From positions 1-64,000 of the forward strand of contig JALHRR010000017.1 in assembly GCA_022841345.1 (NCBI GenBank): 64,000 nucleotides of DNA, given 5' to 3'. Position numbers and translations under genes: made by a program. Shown piece by piece: positions 28,701 through 36,032 of this stretch (position 1 is the first letter of the stretch; the number at the start of each line of letters is the position of its first letter). The notes beneath the pieces were generated by a model. It was given only the letters and a program-made list of their open reading frames with translations. It was not told the origin of the DNA and ran no database searches. The DNA is from Saprospiraceae bacterium (GTDB lineage Bacteria; Bacteroidota; Bacteroidia; Chitinophagales; Saprospiraceae).

Positions 28701-30403
28701 TTGGATGTAGCATGAGAAATGGGCATAGTTTCAAAAGTGATAAAATTGTTGATTGGGGATATGGAATTTTCGCGAACGATGCAGGATTTAGTGTTGCAGC
28801 ATATTGCGAAGATGGTGTGATTTCGATTCCTGATAATTGCGAAGAATATACATATCCAAGTTTTTATGGCCTAGGTTATGGAGTATATGCAGGCAGAATG
28901 GGAACAAATAGACCCTATACTGTTAAAAACGCAACATTCCAAAATTGTTATTTTGGTGTTCACAATAGTGGTGTTGCCAGCAGTACACTATTATTTAACA
29001 AATTTGAATTTGGAGCCTTACCTTCTACTGAACCAACGAATGAACAGATCGGAGTATTTTACGAGGATGATGCAGCTGGCTTAACTTGTGAAGAAAATGA
29101 ATTTTATGATCCAAGTGTTTCAAATCTTTATTCTACTTTAGGAATACTTTCACATAATACAGGGACTGCCAATAAAGTTATTAGAAGAAATAAATTTGAA
29201 AACCTGAATTGTCATAATGTAGCCCGAGAAACTAATTCATCAACTATTGTAACACAAGGAGATAGAGGTCTTTATTATGATTGCAATCAAAATTATGATG
29301 TATTAGATAGAGATTTTAACGTCCTAGATGGTGCAATAAGGAGAATTCAAGGACTTATAGTTAATAGTTCATCAATTCCATCAGCTGCTGGAAACAGATT
29401 TTCAAATACTCAGGTAGATTTTGCGAATGATGGGAATTTGATTGACTACTTCTATAACAGTAGCGGAAATAATCAAACCCCTGTATGGGTCCTAGGGGGA
29501 ATAAATTTAATTGCAAGCGCTATCAATTCTTGTCCTGTTGAATTTTGTGATCCACCATGCAGAACACAATTAGAAATACAAGGGTTAAAAACAGAATATT
29601 ATTCCGAAAAAGCAGGGTTAAACACGACACGTTTCAATTACATATCTAATCCGACAACACTAGGTGCAAGAGAGATAGCCTTTAAGACTCAGATATTGGA
29701 TGAAAATTCCTCTTTAATAGTATTGCATAGCCAAATTGATACTTTAAGCTACTCAAAAGATTCAGTTCTGTTGTGGATACAAAATCTTGAAAGTCTTGAA
29801 GGAAATCTTTGGTATGCGAATGAATTGGCTAGCGTTGGAAATATTTCATTAGCATTGACTAAACTTACAAATACAATTTCTCAATTTAATCTTACTGGTT
29901 CTGATTCCCTTGATATTATAAGATATAAATCAATTGTTTCTTTGCTGGACGGTGAGGATATTTATTCACTTCAGAATTCCACTGTTCAAACAATAAAGGA
30001 TTATGTTGGCTTAGGAGGGTTTTCTGAAGCATGGGCAAAAAGAATTGTAACCAAATATGGTTATAACTTTACGCCTGAATATATCAATTGTCAGGGATTG
30101 TTCAGACCTGGAACAGTATCAATATTAAATGCCCAAAAGATTGAGGAAAAAATAAATATCACAGTGAGTCCCAATCCGGCAAAGGATGAAGTATTATTTG
30201 TTCTAACTATGCCACATGATCCTGAAGAACTTATTATCACCATTTATGATTTTAGTGGTAAAGTCATACATCAACAAAAGAATTTTACAAATCTAAAATC
30301 TTTCATTTGGAACTCTTCCATTCATCCATCTGGAGTATATTTGTATCAGATACAGGAAAAAGGTATGCACCAATTTAGTGGTAAAGTGATCCTACAGAAA
30401 TAA
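25733..30403 (+). CDS. T9SS-secreted giant protein: HExxH metallopeptidase-like, PKD, beta-helix
   Basis: 1556 residues with a signal peptide (to about residue 33). Residues ~40-380 contain AVLHEVMHILGFASLIG (HEVMH at 217-221), the zinc motif and Gly turn of a metzincin-like peptidase. A Cys-rich region follows. A PKD domain is near 728-765 (FWDFGDGNTSNNSSPSHTY), then a long region (~790-1280) of right-handed beta-helix character. The last ~85 residues are a T9SS type A sorting domain (VSPNPAKDEVLF ... PSGVYLYQ ... KVILQK), so it should be exported and surface-attached or released. The third zinc ligand could not be fixed, so activity is uncertain. The next gene is a second T9SS cargo. Confidence 0.85.
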   Translation: MKQASISHSSWRQKITLILIFFFTYLTSHVYSQSVEICGVVPQNTATSSNPDSILYDRFGNTYDIFSVYNPSIPRQSCNAGYFELTFTGFESHLDMLPTICKVFEYVSGLVSQRINLTPCGDIITPSPVKIAVSATQTGVASASPLWEFFGGVNCDFIYPSRVYQKINGGYNPISGDDGVLNINTAFLTWHKDHTIPMPEPQPGQLLPVDLYSAVLHEVMHILGFASLIGINGTPAGSFNNFSMWDQHLHTTPNFNPSGQSSQITQVINSNCQENCWSLNSTTFPNLSVFTDAISNSCSDNGQLDFIFGTSAIAPISGGNGTIPADDNAIRNMLSHLHPTCGGQDENYVVQTGLHRGFERRTLSQAELEILCELGYKLPSCDGCYNASNFSRDNLNVSQALYQPWCCTKIYKTCLNTPLIIPFEELLCNKFTNGNELTITDAYWKGFSNATVEIVGNTIQSTPLSIGNAPYYEIIYTVKGCDCNLQNYVLQVHIDLCLPCEDPDPCLNLICKPDFDDLVPANGPLFLHEYAAGGFWIFNDSGGNSPDVCQLSNDNNYVRIGSTSFNKEGLSFQLEESIMPGCSVYGTILASANFETLDLEIFGSEHKPCPINEAMVNHGNIPTDCGSYIFNPVYIARLPIENKSIPEDIFGCPDDPNFKEYPFEWHNLETFPINYIILSPKSGAHMSAVIHVDELVVTKICSEPCFTYDIQCPLINLQPCFEITDQSHFWDFGDGNTSNNSSPSHTYVNDGTYTITHTVTDNCGNMQTVTEEIIIQCDPFCQPDLVNKVIETSITWTTSNTPNNGDFKIFDDLVVESGATLTIAAGVTIHFGPDSKLIIKPNAKVILHGTLTGAECKGFTWEGVRVYGSTPEFSQYTVNGSVAQGRFEGRPGSEIIHAEVAIQLYGPTPALAGGQVSLRETVIRNCRIGVEFAPYQNFFPYSIPASQTGQPRDYNSTFIKVDFVNDNEYAHVDHFYAFMHMTRVNRINMLGCSMRNGHSFKSDKIVDWGYGIFANDAGFSVAAYCEDGVISIPDNCEEYTYPSFYGLGYGVYAGRMGTNRPYTVKNATFQNCYFGVHNSGVASSTLLFNKFEFGALPSTEPTNEQIGVFYEDDAAGLTCEENEFYDPSVSNLYSTLGILSHNTGTANKVIRRNKFENLNCHNVARETNSSTIVTQGDRGLYYDCNQNYDVLDRDFNVLDGAIRRIQGLIVNSSSIPSAAGNRFSNTQVDFANDGNLIDYFYNSSGNNQTPVWVLGGINLIASAINSCPVEFCDPPCRTQLEIQGLKTEYYSEKAGLNTTRFNYISNPTTLGAREIAFKTQILDENSSLIVLHSQIDTLSYSKDSVLLWIQNLESLEGNLWYANELASVGNISLALTKLTNTISQFNLTGSDSLDIIRYKSIVSLLDGEDIYSLQNSTVQTIKDYVGLGGFSEAWAKRIVTKYGYNFTPEYINCQGLFRPGTVSILNAQKIEEKINITVSPNPAKDEVLFVLTMPHDPEELIITIYDFSGKVIHQQKNFTNLKSFIWNSSIHPSGVYLYQIQEKGMHQFSGKVILQK

Positions 30404-30450
30404 TTTTTAGATAGTGCGGTTCTGTTAGCTGCACGAATTCCTGAAAATAG

Positions 30451-32001
30451 ATGAAACTTATTATATTATTGTGTTTAATGTGCCATGAATGTTTGTGCTT
30501 TGCACAACTTGGGATAAATAAAAAATTAGATTTCGATCAACGAAGTGCTTCTTTTAGTAACATTCAACAAAATAATGATACAATAATAATTTTTGGGAAC
30601 ATTATAGTTCAAGATTCAGGTTCCCAATATGGTATGTTAATTGCAAAAATGGACACATTGGGCAATTTAATAGATTACAACACATATTTTGATCAGGAAA
30701 ATGATTTTATCACGCAGTTTTATAGCAACTCTTGCATATTTAATCCAGAGAATTTAACATCTACTTGTGTGGGCCAATTGTTTCAGAGAAGAAATGGTTT
30801 TCTAATTAAAGTGGACAACAATTTAGCAGTTGAGTTACTACAAGAGTATAAGGACAATATTAGTATTTCAGACTTTTATAGCAACATCATAAAAAATCAT
30901 AACGGATATATCATTGCTGGAAGTAAACAGGACATAAATTTTGTTATTAATTGCTTTGTTTCAAAAGTCAATCATACGGGTGAGATAATTTGGGAGAAGA
31001 AATTCGATACTCCGGGAATGCAAACATATATACAAGATATCAGATGTATCAATGGTAATGAATATTTAGTTTCAGCTTCAACTGGACCAATTCAGGGTGT
31101 CTCGCTTCCACAAAGTAAATTTTCTACAAAAATATTCGCTATCGACAGTTTGGGAATGGTTAAGTGGCAATGGCAATCAGCTTATGGAATGGAAGAAATG
31201 GGTGCTCGAAATGTTTTCAAAACTAACTACGGTTTATGGGCATATTTTAGCTCTCGGGGATGGTATAATGAAGAATATAATGAAATTTCTGAGCAACCAG
31301 TTTTTATACTACGGGATGAGCAATTTAACCTTGTTAAGTATGATACATTTGGAATAGCTGATATATCAGGACAATATAATAGTTTTAATAAAGTAATTCA
31401 AGTAGCTGATGGAGGTTGGATGGCTGTTGGTAATAAGCCAGTTGAATTTTCTGGACCACCGTATACAGGAGGCTACAATTCTATAGCTGGGTGGATGTTG
31501 AGATTGGATCCGGAAGGCAATCAAGTATGGAACAGAACCGATACAGCTTATTGGAACGTGGAAACTGGTTCCAGCAATACTCTCTACAATGTTCTTGAAT
31601 TGTCTAGCGGTAGCATTATTGCCTGCGGTAAATCCAGAATGTATGAACCAGTCGATAAAGAATGGGGCTGGATAATCAAAGTTGACAAGCACGGTTGCAT
31701 TGACACATTGTGTACTACGACTAGTATTAATTCTTTTGAGACTGAGTTTGTAAAATTCCAAGTGTTCCCCAATCCTGCAAATGATTATGTCCGATTTTCT
31801 CCAGTTGAAGAAAATGGTTTTATTGATGCTACTATTATTATTTCTGATATGTATGGAAAAACTTTGAAGCAATTTAATATGGAGGGCAGTCAACAATTTA
31901 TTACATGGGACGCATCTTCATATCCTTCAGGAGTATATTTTTACCAAGTGTCTACGAAAGGAAAGGTTCGATATAGTGGAAAAATAATACTTCAGAAATA
32001 A
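30451..32001 (+). CDS. T9SS-secreted protein, beta-propeller-like
   Basis: 516 residues with a signal peptide ending at about residue 19 (CLCFAQL). The body consists of repeated strands of the type 'G-x-x-x-K-x-D-x-x-G-x-x-x-W-x-K' (KMDTLGN, KVNHTGEIIWEKKF, RLDPEGNQVWNR, KVDKHGCID), a pattern seen in secreted propeller proteins. The C-terminus is a T9SS type A domain (FPNPANDYVRFS ... PSGVYFYQ ... KIILQK). It lies 47 bp after the giant T9SS protein and may be co-transcribed. Confidence 0.85.
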   Translation: MKLIILLCLMCHECLCFAQLGINKKLDFDQRSASFSNIQQNNDTIIIFGNIIVQDSGSQYGMLIAKMDTLGNLIDYNTYFDQENDFITQFYSNSCIFNPENLTSTCVGQLFQRRNGFLIKVDNNLAVELLQEYKDNISISDFYSNIIKNHNGYIIAGSKQDINFVINCFVSKVNHTGEIIWEKKFDTPGMQTYIQDIRCINGNEYLVSASTGPIQGVSLPQSKFSTKIFAIDSLGMVKWQWQSAYGMEEMGARNVFKTNYGLWAYFSSRGWYNEEYNEISEQPVFILRDEQFNLVKYDTFGIADISGQYNSFNKVIQVADGGWMAVGNKPVEFSGPPYTGGYNSIAGWMLRLDPEGNQVWNRTDTAYWNVETGSSNTLYNVLELSSGSIIACGKSRMYEPVDKEWGWIIKVDKHGCIDTLCTTTSINSFETEFVKFQVFPNPANDYVRFSPVEENGFIDATIIISDMYGKTLKQFNMEGSQQFITWDASSYPSGVYFYQVSTKGKVRYSGKIILQK

Positions 32002-32244
32002 TTTTATTAGTAGAGTAGAGCCCCCTAATTTTTTAATGGGGTTGATCTAATATGAATATTAAATTTAGAACTAAAGGAATGGATAACCACCATCAGTAGA
32101 TTTAATTTTTTTAGTAACTCCACTGTTTGAAGCAAATCTGGTTCAAATCCTTTGATAATATCTCTTTATTTTTTTCTAATATTTTCTTACTTTCGTCTAG
32201 TCAAACGCGACAATAAAGTACACCAATTCAAATTAATTTGAGCA

Positions 32245-32272
32245 GTGAGTTAGGAGGTGAGTTGAATAAATG
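32245..32272 (+). repeat. First copy of a GTGAG-pair motif
   Basis: GTGAGTTAGGAGGTGAGTTG and a following AATAAA correspond to 32513-32540. A weak -7-like TACTTTCG lies about 55 bp upstream, at the same distance as in the second copy. The surrounding 32002-32440 holds no gene I can support. Confidence 0.45.
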
Positions 32273-32469
32273 AACTTTTCACATTTGATTGTAAATCAAG
32301 TAAATATACAGCAGGGTTATTTTCCTTGTATCAGGCTGCTTGAAAGTATTTGAATGTAATTAGTGATTCCAATTTTAAGACTACTTTGGATCTTCATTTT
32401 ACTCCGAATTTGCCGAGGTAAATTTCAAAAAATATTCCAAATCACCCCAAAATACCTTATCTTTGCACA

Positions 32470-32658
32470 ATCAAATGTGACGTCATTTGGAACTAAATCA
32501 TTATACTATCTGGTGAGCTATAGGGTGAGTTGAAATAAAATAAATCCTTGTAAAGCGCAGATAATCAATTAGATATACAGTTGTTTTGGAATCCAGTCAT
32601 CCCGACTAGTCGAAAGCCCCTGAAAAAAATGAGAACCATTTTTTTCAGGGGCTTTCGG
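32470..32658 (+). ncRNA. Candidate small RNA ending in a strong hairpin
   Basis: A Bacteroidota-type -7 element (TATCTTTG, 32458-32465) is followed by ~150 bp without coding potential. A long hairpin with perfectly paired arms then spans 32611-32658 (CGAAAGCCCCTGAAAAAAATG and its complement around a 5-nt loop). The stretch holds the second copy of the GTGAG-pair motif. The transcript is inferred from promoter, hairpin and lack of coding frame; it could instead be only a regulatory leader or a terminator of the T9SS genes. Confidence 0.4.
32611..32658. terminator. Strong 21-bp hairpin, terminator-like
   Basis: CGAAAGCCCCTGAAAAAAATG pairs perfectly across the loop GAGAA/C. The A-run in the 5' arm and T-run in the 3' arm would allow termination in either direction, though no T-run follows the stem. 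Confidence 0.6.
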
Positions 32659-32761
32659 GTTTGAGTGCAAAGGGTCCACCATCTTAACCAGGTTTTCGTA
32701 CAATTCATCGCATAAAGAGACAGTTCATCCTGATTTTTACTTCCGATATTTCCATTCTGCT

Positions 32762-32769
32762 TATTTTTG
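32762..32769 (+). promoter_or_regulatory. -7 promoter element of the kinase operon
   Basis: TATTTTTG matches the TAnnTTTG consensus of Bacteroidota sigma factor sites and ends 4 bp before the ATG of the first kinase gene. The mRNA would therefore be nearly leaderless. No clear -33 TTTG was seen. Confidence 0.5.
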
Positions 32770-32773
32770 TGGA

Positions 32774-33826
32774 ATGGCCGTGAAGCGATATAGCAAAAAG
32801 GAACCCCTGGTCTTTTTATGGATCTCCATTCCCTATATATTCTTTATGAACGTGCTAATCTTCGGCACTTGCTTTGTTCGGAGTTGGACGGACTTTCTTT
32901 GGGCTTTTGGCATTAGCGGGATATACTTCTTTCTGATCTATGGTTTGTTTGGAACGGTGGCCGTCCTCATACAACGCCATTTCCCCAGAGCTAATGATCT
33001 TTTTCTGCGCGTGCGCATCATGTTGCCCGTCTTTTATATCATGAATATCGGAGCAATTTATGGCGCTTTTTTTATGTACAAGCAATGGAAGCTGGTAACT
33101 TGCCCGGTTCAGACAGACCACTATTGGTGGACTGTGCTATATGGATGCGTCATGACCACTTTAATAACCTTTATCAATGAAGGGTACGCCAATTGGGAAC
33201 AATGGAAGGAGTCCCTATCGGAAGGTGAAAAATTAAAAAATACTTACCGACGTACAAAGTTACTCGGACTAAAAGGACAAATCAACCCTCATTTTCTTTT
33301 CAATTGCTTCAATACCCTTTCAGGTCTTATCACAGAAGATGAAGATGACGCTGAGCAATTCCTGAATGACATGACGCAGGTACACCGGTACCTGCTTCAA
33401 AACGATGAGGAATATCTGGTTCCCCTTAAAGATGAAATCAAATTTGCAAAAGCCTATATGAGGCTGGCCCAAACACGATTTGGCAAAGCAGTTCAATGTG
33501 ACTTCACTATTTCCGATTCCCTTTTGAGTAAGAAAATACCACCTCTGAGCCTGCATGTCATTTTAGAGAATATTATTTATACAAATTCCCTTACCAAGGA
33601 CAATCCGCTAAGCATTTCCATTACCGGGGAATCCGATTCACATCTGATCATACAACATAGTATCCATGAAAAAATTATAGTGCGGAATCTCGATGTAGAT
33701 GAAGGTTTGGATAATCTTATCATGAAATATAAGCTGCTTCACGCTGAAGGTATTCTCCTTACGGAAAGTCATAGCATTCGGAAAATGGTACTACCTCTAT
33801 TTGCAGATCAACTTATTTTCCTATGA
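32774..33826 (+). CDS. LytS-type sensor histidine kinase, degenerate ATP-binding region
   Basis: 350 residues. Four predicted helices fill residues ~13-140. Then comes the His_kinase (PF06580) domain with the phospho-acceptor box LKGQINPHFLFNCFNTL. The expected N-box (ENAVKHN in the next gene) reads ENIIYTN here, and the GIGLSN glycine box reads DEGLDN, so nucleotide binding is probably impaired. It overlaps the second kinase by 4 bp. It may act as a pseudokinase partner in a heterodimer. Confidence 0.85.
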   Translation: MAVKRYSKKEPLVFLWISIPYIFFMNVLIFGTCFVRSWTDFLWAFGISGIYFFLIYGLFGTVAVLIQRHFPRANDLFLRVRIMLPVFYIMNIGAIYGAFFMYKQWKLVTCPVQTDHYWWTVLYGCVMTTLITFINEGYANWEQWKESLSEGEKLKNTYRRTKLLGLKGQINPHFLFNCFNTLSGLITEDEDDAEQFLNDMTQVHRYLLQNDEEYLVPLKDEIKFAKAYMRLAQTRFGKAVQCDFTISDSLLSKKIPPLSLHVILENIIYTNSLTKDNPLSISITGESDSHLIIQHSIHEKIIVRNLDVDEGLDNLIMKYKLLHAEGILLTESHSIRKMVLPLFADQLIFL

Positions 33827-34854
33827 GCCTTCCAGCACCCCCTCGATATAAATATATAGGATTCTGGCTCTCCATGCCTGCTATCGTTGGTTTTTTATGT
33901 TATATACTTTACGGTGAACGTATCTTTACGGACTGGAAAATCTGGCTGGTCGCTTTTCCGCTTATATATTTAATGGGGTATATTTCGTGGCGGCTACATT
34001 ATGTGTATGACTACTATGTCCACACTAAATATCCATCACTCAGAGAAACCCGAAAAAGGGTTATTTTGACATTGCCCATTAATTTACTCGTAATGACACC
34101 TTCCGTCATTATCATATTTTATACGTTTCACGCCTTTGGCATTTTGGGGTACCAATTAAAGGAGAATGACTTGCTTTATGGTTTTTTGGTAGGCCTTGGA
34201 GTCAATATTATATTTGAATCTTTATGGGAAGTGATGTATATTATTGAAAAATATAAGGAATCCGCCGCTGAAAAAGAAATGATCGAGCAAATGCAGCTTA
34301 GACAAGCATTTGATCAATTGAAGGAAAAAGTCAATCCGCATTTTTTGTTCAACAGTTTTAATACGCTCTCTTCGCTCATTTTTGAAGATAAGCAAAAGGC
34401 TATTATATTTTTAGATGAACTGAGTAAAGTGTATCGCTATTTGTTACGCAATAATGAAAGTGGTTTGAGTACCCTTAGGCATGAAATCCAGTTTATCCAA
34501 TCCTATGCCAAATTACTAAGTACAAGATATGGTGATGGTTTTAGATTAATGATGGAAATTGATCCTGCATGTTTGGATAAAGAGGTCCCTACTTTAAGTT
34601 TGCAATTACTTGTTGAAAATGCTGTTAAACACAATATAATTTCAAAGGAAAATCCCCTGGTGGTTTACATCGGCACTCTGGAAGACAGCTACCTTATCAT
34701 CCACAACTCACTTCATCTCAAAATGCGATCTGCCATTGATTCTACAGGTATTGGCCTTTCCAATATACGCGAAAAATATAAGCTGCTTCAGCGCAAGGAT
34801 GTGCTGGTAGAACAGTCAGCCGACGATTTCATCGTACAAATACCTCTTCTATGA
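33823..34854 (+). CDS. LytS-type sensor histidine kinase
   Basis: 343 residues with four predicted membrane helices (~10-140). A complete PF06580/HATPase region follows: KEKVNPHFLFNSFNTLSSLI (His phospho-acceptor), LVENAVKHNIISKENPL (N-box) and STGIGLSNIREKYKLL (G-box). It starts inside the stop of the upstream kinase gene (ATGA) and is followed after 148 bp by the LytTR regulator, its likely phospho-transfer partner. The input signal is unknown. Confidence 0.92.
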   Translation: MSLPAPPRYKYIGFWLSMPAIVGFLCYILYGERIFTDWKIWLVAFPLIYLMGYISWRLHYVYDYYVHTKYPSLRETRKRVILTLPINLLVMTPSVIIIFYTFHAFGILGYQLKENDLLYGFLVGLGVNIIFESLWEVMYIIEKYKESAAEKEMIEQMQLRQAFDQLKEKVNPHFLFNSFNTLSSLIFEDKQKAIIFLDELSKVYRYLLRNNESGLSTLRHEIQFIQSYAKLLSTRYGDGFRLMMEIDPACLDKEVPTLSLQLLVENAVKHNIISKENPLVVYIGTLEDSYLIIHNSLHLKMRSAIDSTGIGLSNIREKYKLLQRKDVLVEQSADDFIVQIPLL

Positions 34855-35002
34855 AACGTCTTCCTCTACAACTGATCCTTCTCACTTACCCTTTGAGAAC
34901 TACTTTCTATCAATTCATCTTAAATCTATTGGTCCGATCATCCCGAATACCCAATTTTATGGCTGATTACATTAAATTTCATTTTTAAAAAATAGCCACA
35001 AT

Positions 35003-35773
35003 ATGAATATCCTCATCATTGAAGACGAAGAACTCGCCGTTCGCAAATTGCAAAAAACGTTGCAATCCATCGATATTGAAACGGAAGTCGTGGGCGCTAC
35101 CGGAAGTATCAGCGGTTCGGTTGAATGGTTGAAGCAGCATCCGGCGCCGGATCTCATCCTGATGGATATAGAACTGGCTGACGGTCAAAGTTTTGAGATA
35201 TTCAACCGAATCCAGGTATCTGCTCCGGTAATTTTTACAACCAGCTATGATGAGTATGCTTTAAAGGCGTTCAAAGTCAACAGTGTGGATTACCTCCTAA
35301 AGCCCGTCCAGAAAGATGAATTGGAAGCCGCATTAAACAAATTCAGGAATCTACGTCAATTGACAAAGCCTGTTGAGCAACCCGGCATTCATGACCTGGT
35401 CAAAGAATTAAAGCATGCATTTGGTCAAAAGGAATATCGCAAGCGTTTTCTTGTAAAACACAATCAAAAACTAGTATCAGTAGAGTTAAAGGATATCGCT
35501 TATTTTTTCAGCGATGACAAATTGAATTTTTTTAAGACCTACGATGATAAAAAATATATCATTGATTATACATTGGACGAACTTGAAGAAATGGTTTCCC
35601 CCTCCGATTATTTTCGGATTAACCGCGGCTTTTTAATTGCTCCAAAAAGTATTGATCAAATCCATGATTATTTTGGCAACCGGCTCAAGTTACTTTTAAA
35701 GCCTACCATAGATAAAGAATCTCTGGTGAGCAGGGAAAAGGTCTCCACTTTCAAACAGTGGATGGGAAAATAA
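35003..35773 (+). CDS. LytTR-family response regulator
   Basis: 256 residues. The receiver domain has the acidic pair ED(E) at 7-9, phospho-acceptor D55 in LILMDIE, and K100 in VDYLLKP. The C-terminal LytTR DNA-binding domain (about 145-250) contains FLVKHNQKLVSV, IAYFFSDDKLNFF and YFRINRGFLI. It should act on the promoter(s) controlled by the two upstream kinases. An intrinsic terminator follows. Confidence 0.93.
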   Translation: MNILIIEDEELAVRKLQKTLQSIDIETEVVGATGSISGSVEWLKQHPAPDLILMDIELADGQSFEIFNRIQVSAPVIFTTSYDEYALKAFKVNSVDYLLKPVQKDELEAALNKFRNLRQLTKPVEQPGIHDLVKELKHAFGQKEYRKRFLVKHNQKLVSVELKDIAYFFSDDKLNFFKTYDDKKYIIDYTLDELEEMVSPSDYFRINRGFLIAPKSIDQIHDYFGNRLKLLLKPTIDKESLVSREKVSTFKQWMGK

Positions 35774-35796
35774 TCCAAACCTTTTTTTATCCTTTC

Positions 35797-35835
35797 AAAT
35801 ACAGTCTTGATCTTAACAGGACTGTATTTTTTTTT
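35797..35835 (+). terminator. Intrinsic terminator of the kinase/LytTR operon
   Basis: AAATACAGTC (35797-35806) pairs with GACTGTATTT (35820-35829), followed by a T-run to 35835. It lies 24 bp after the LytTR stop codon. Confidence 0.85.
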
Positions 35836-36032
35836 TGTTCATTCTGAAGACCTTATGCCAACTTTTACGGGATAAATCACCACTATATGGCAATTCAAAG
35901 CTACGATCGACCAAAGACCTCAACCGTTAAGAGTAGCCAATTGCAGATTCATCAGCCAAATCTTCAATTCGTCGGTTTTTGCTTTTGCCTGAACTATATA
36001 CTCCTCACCTTTGCCCTGTAAAAAAAAATTGT

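Noticed and set aside
31366-31896. A 176-codon minus-strand frame
   Set aside because: Shadow of the T9SS-secreted protein gene at 30451.
32560-32612. A string resembling the 3' end of a tRNA gene (AATCCAGTCATCCCGACTA)
   Set aside because: No T-arm consensus, anticodon arm or matching 5' acceptor strand could be found upstream. At most an old attachment-site scar.
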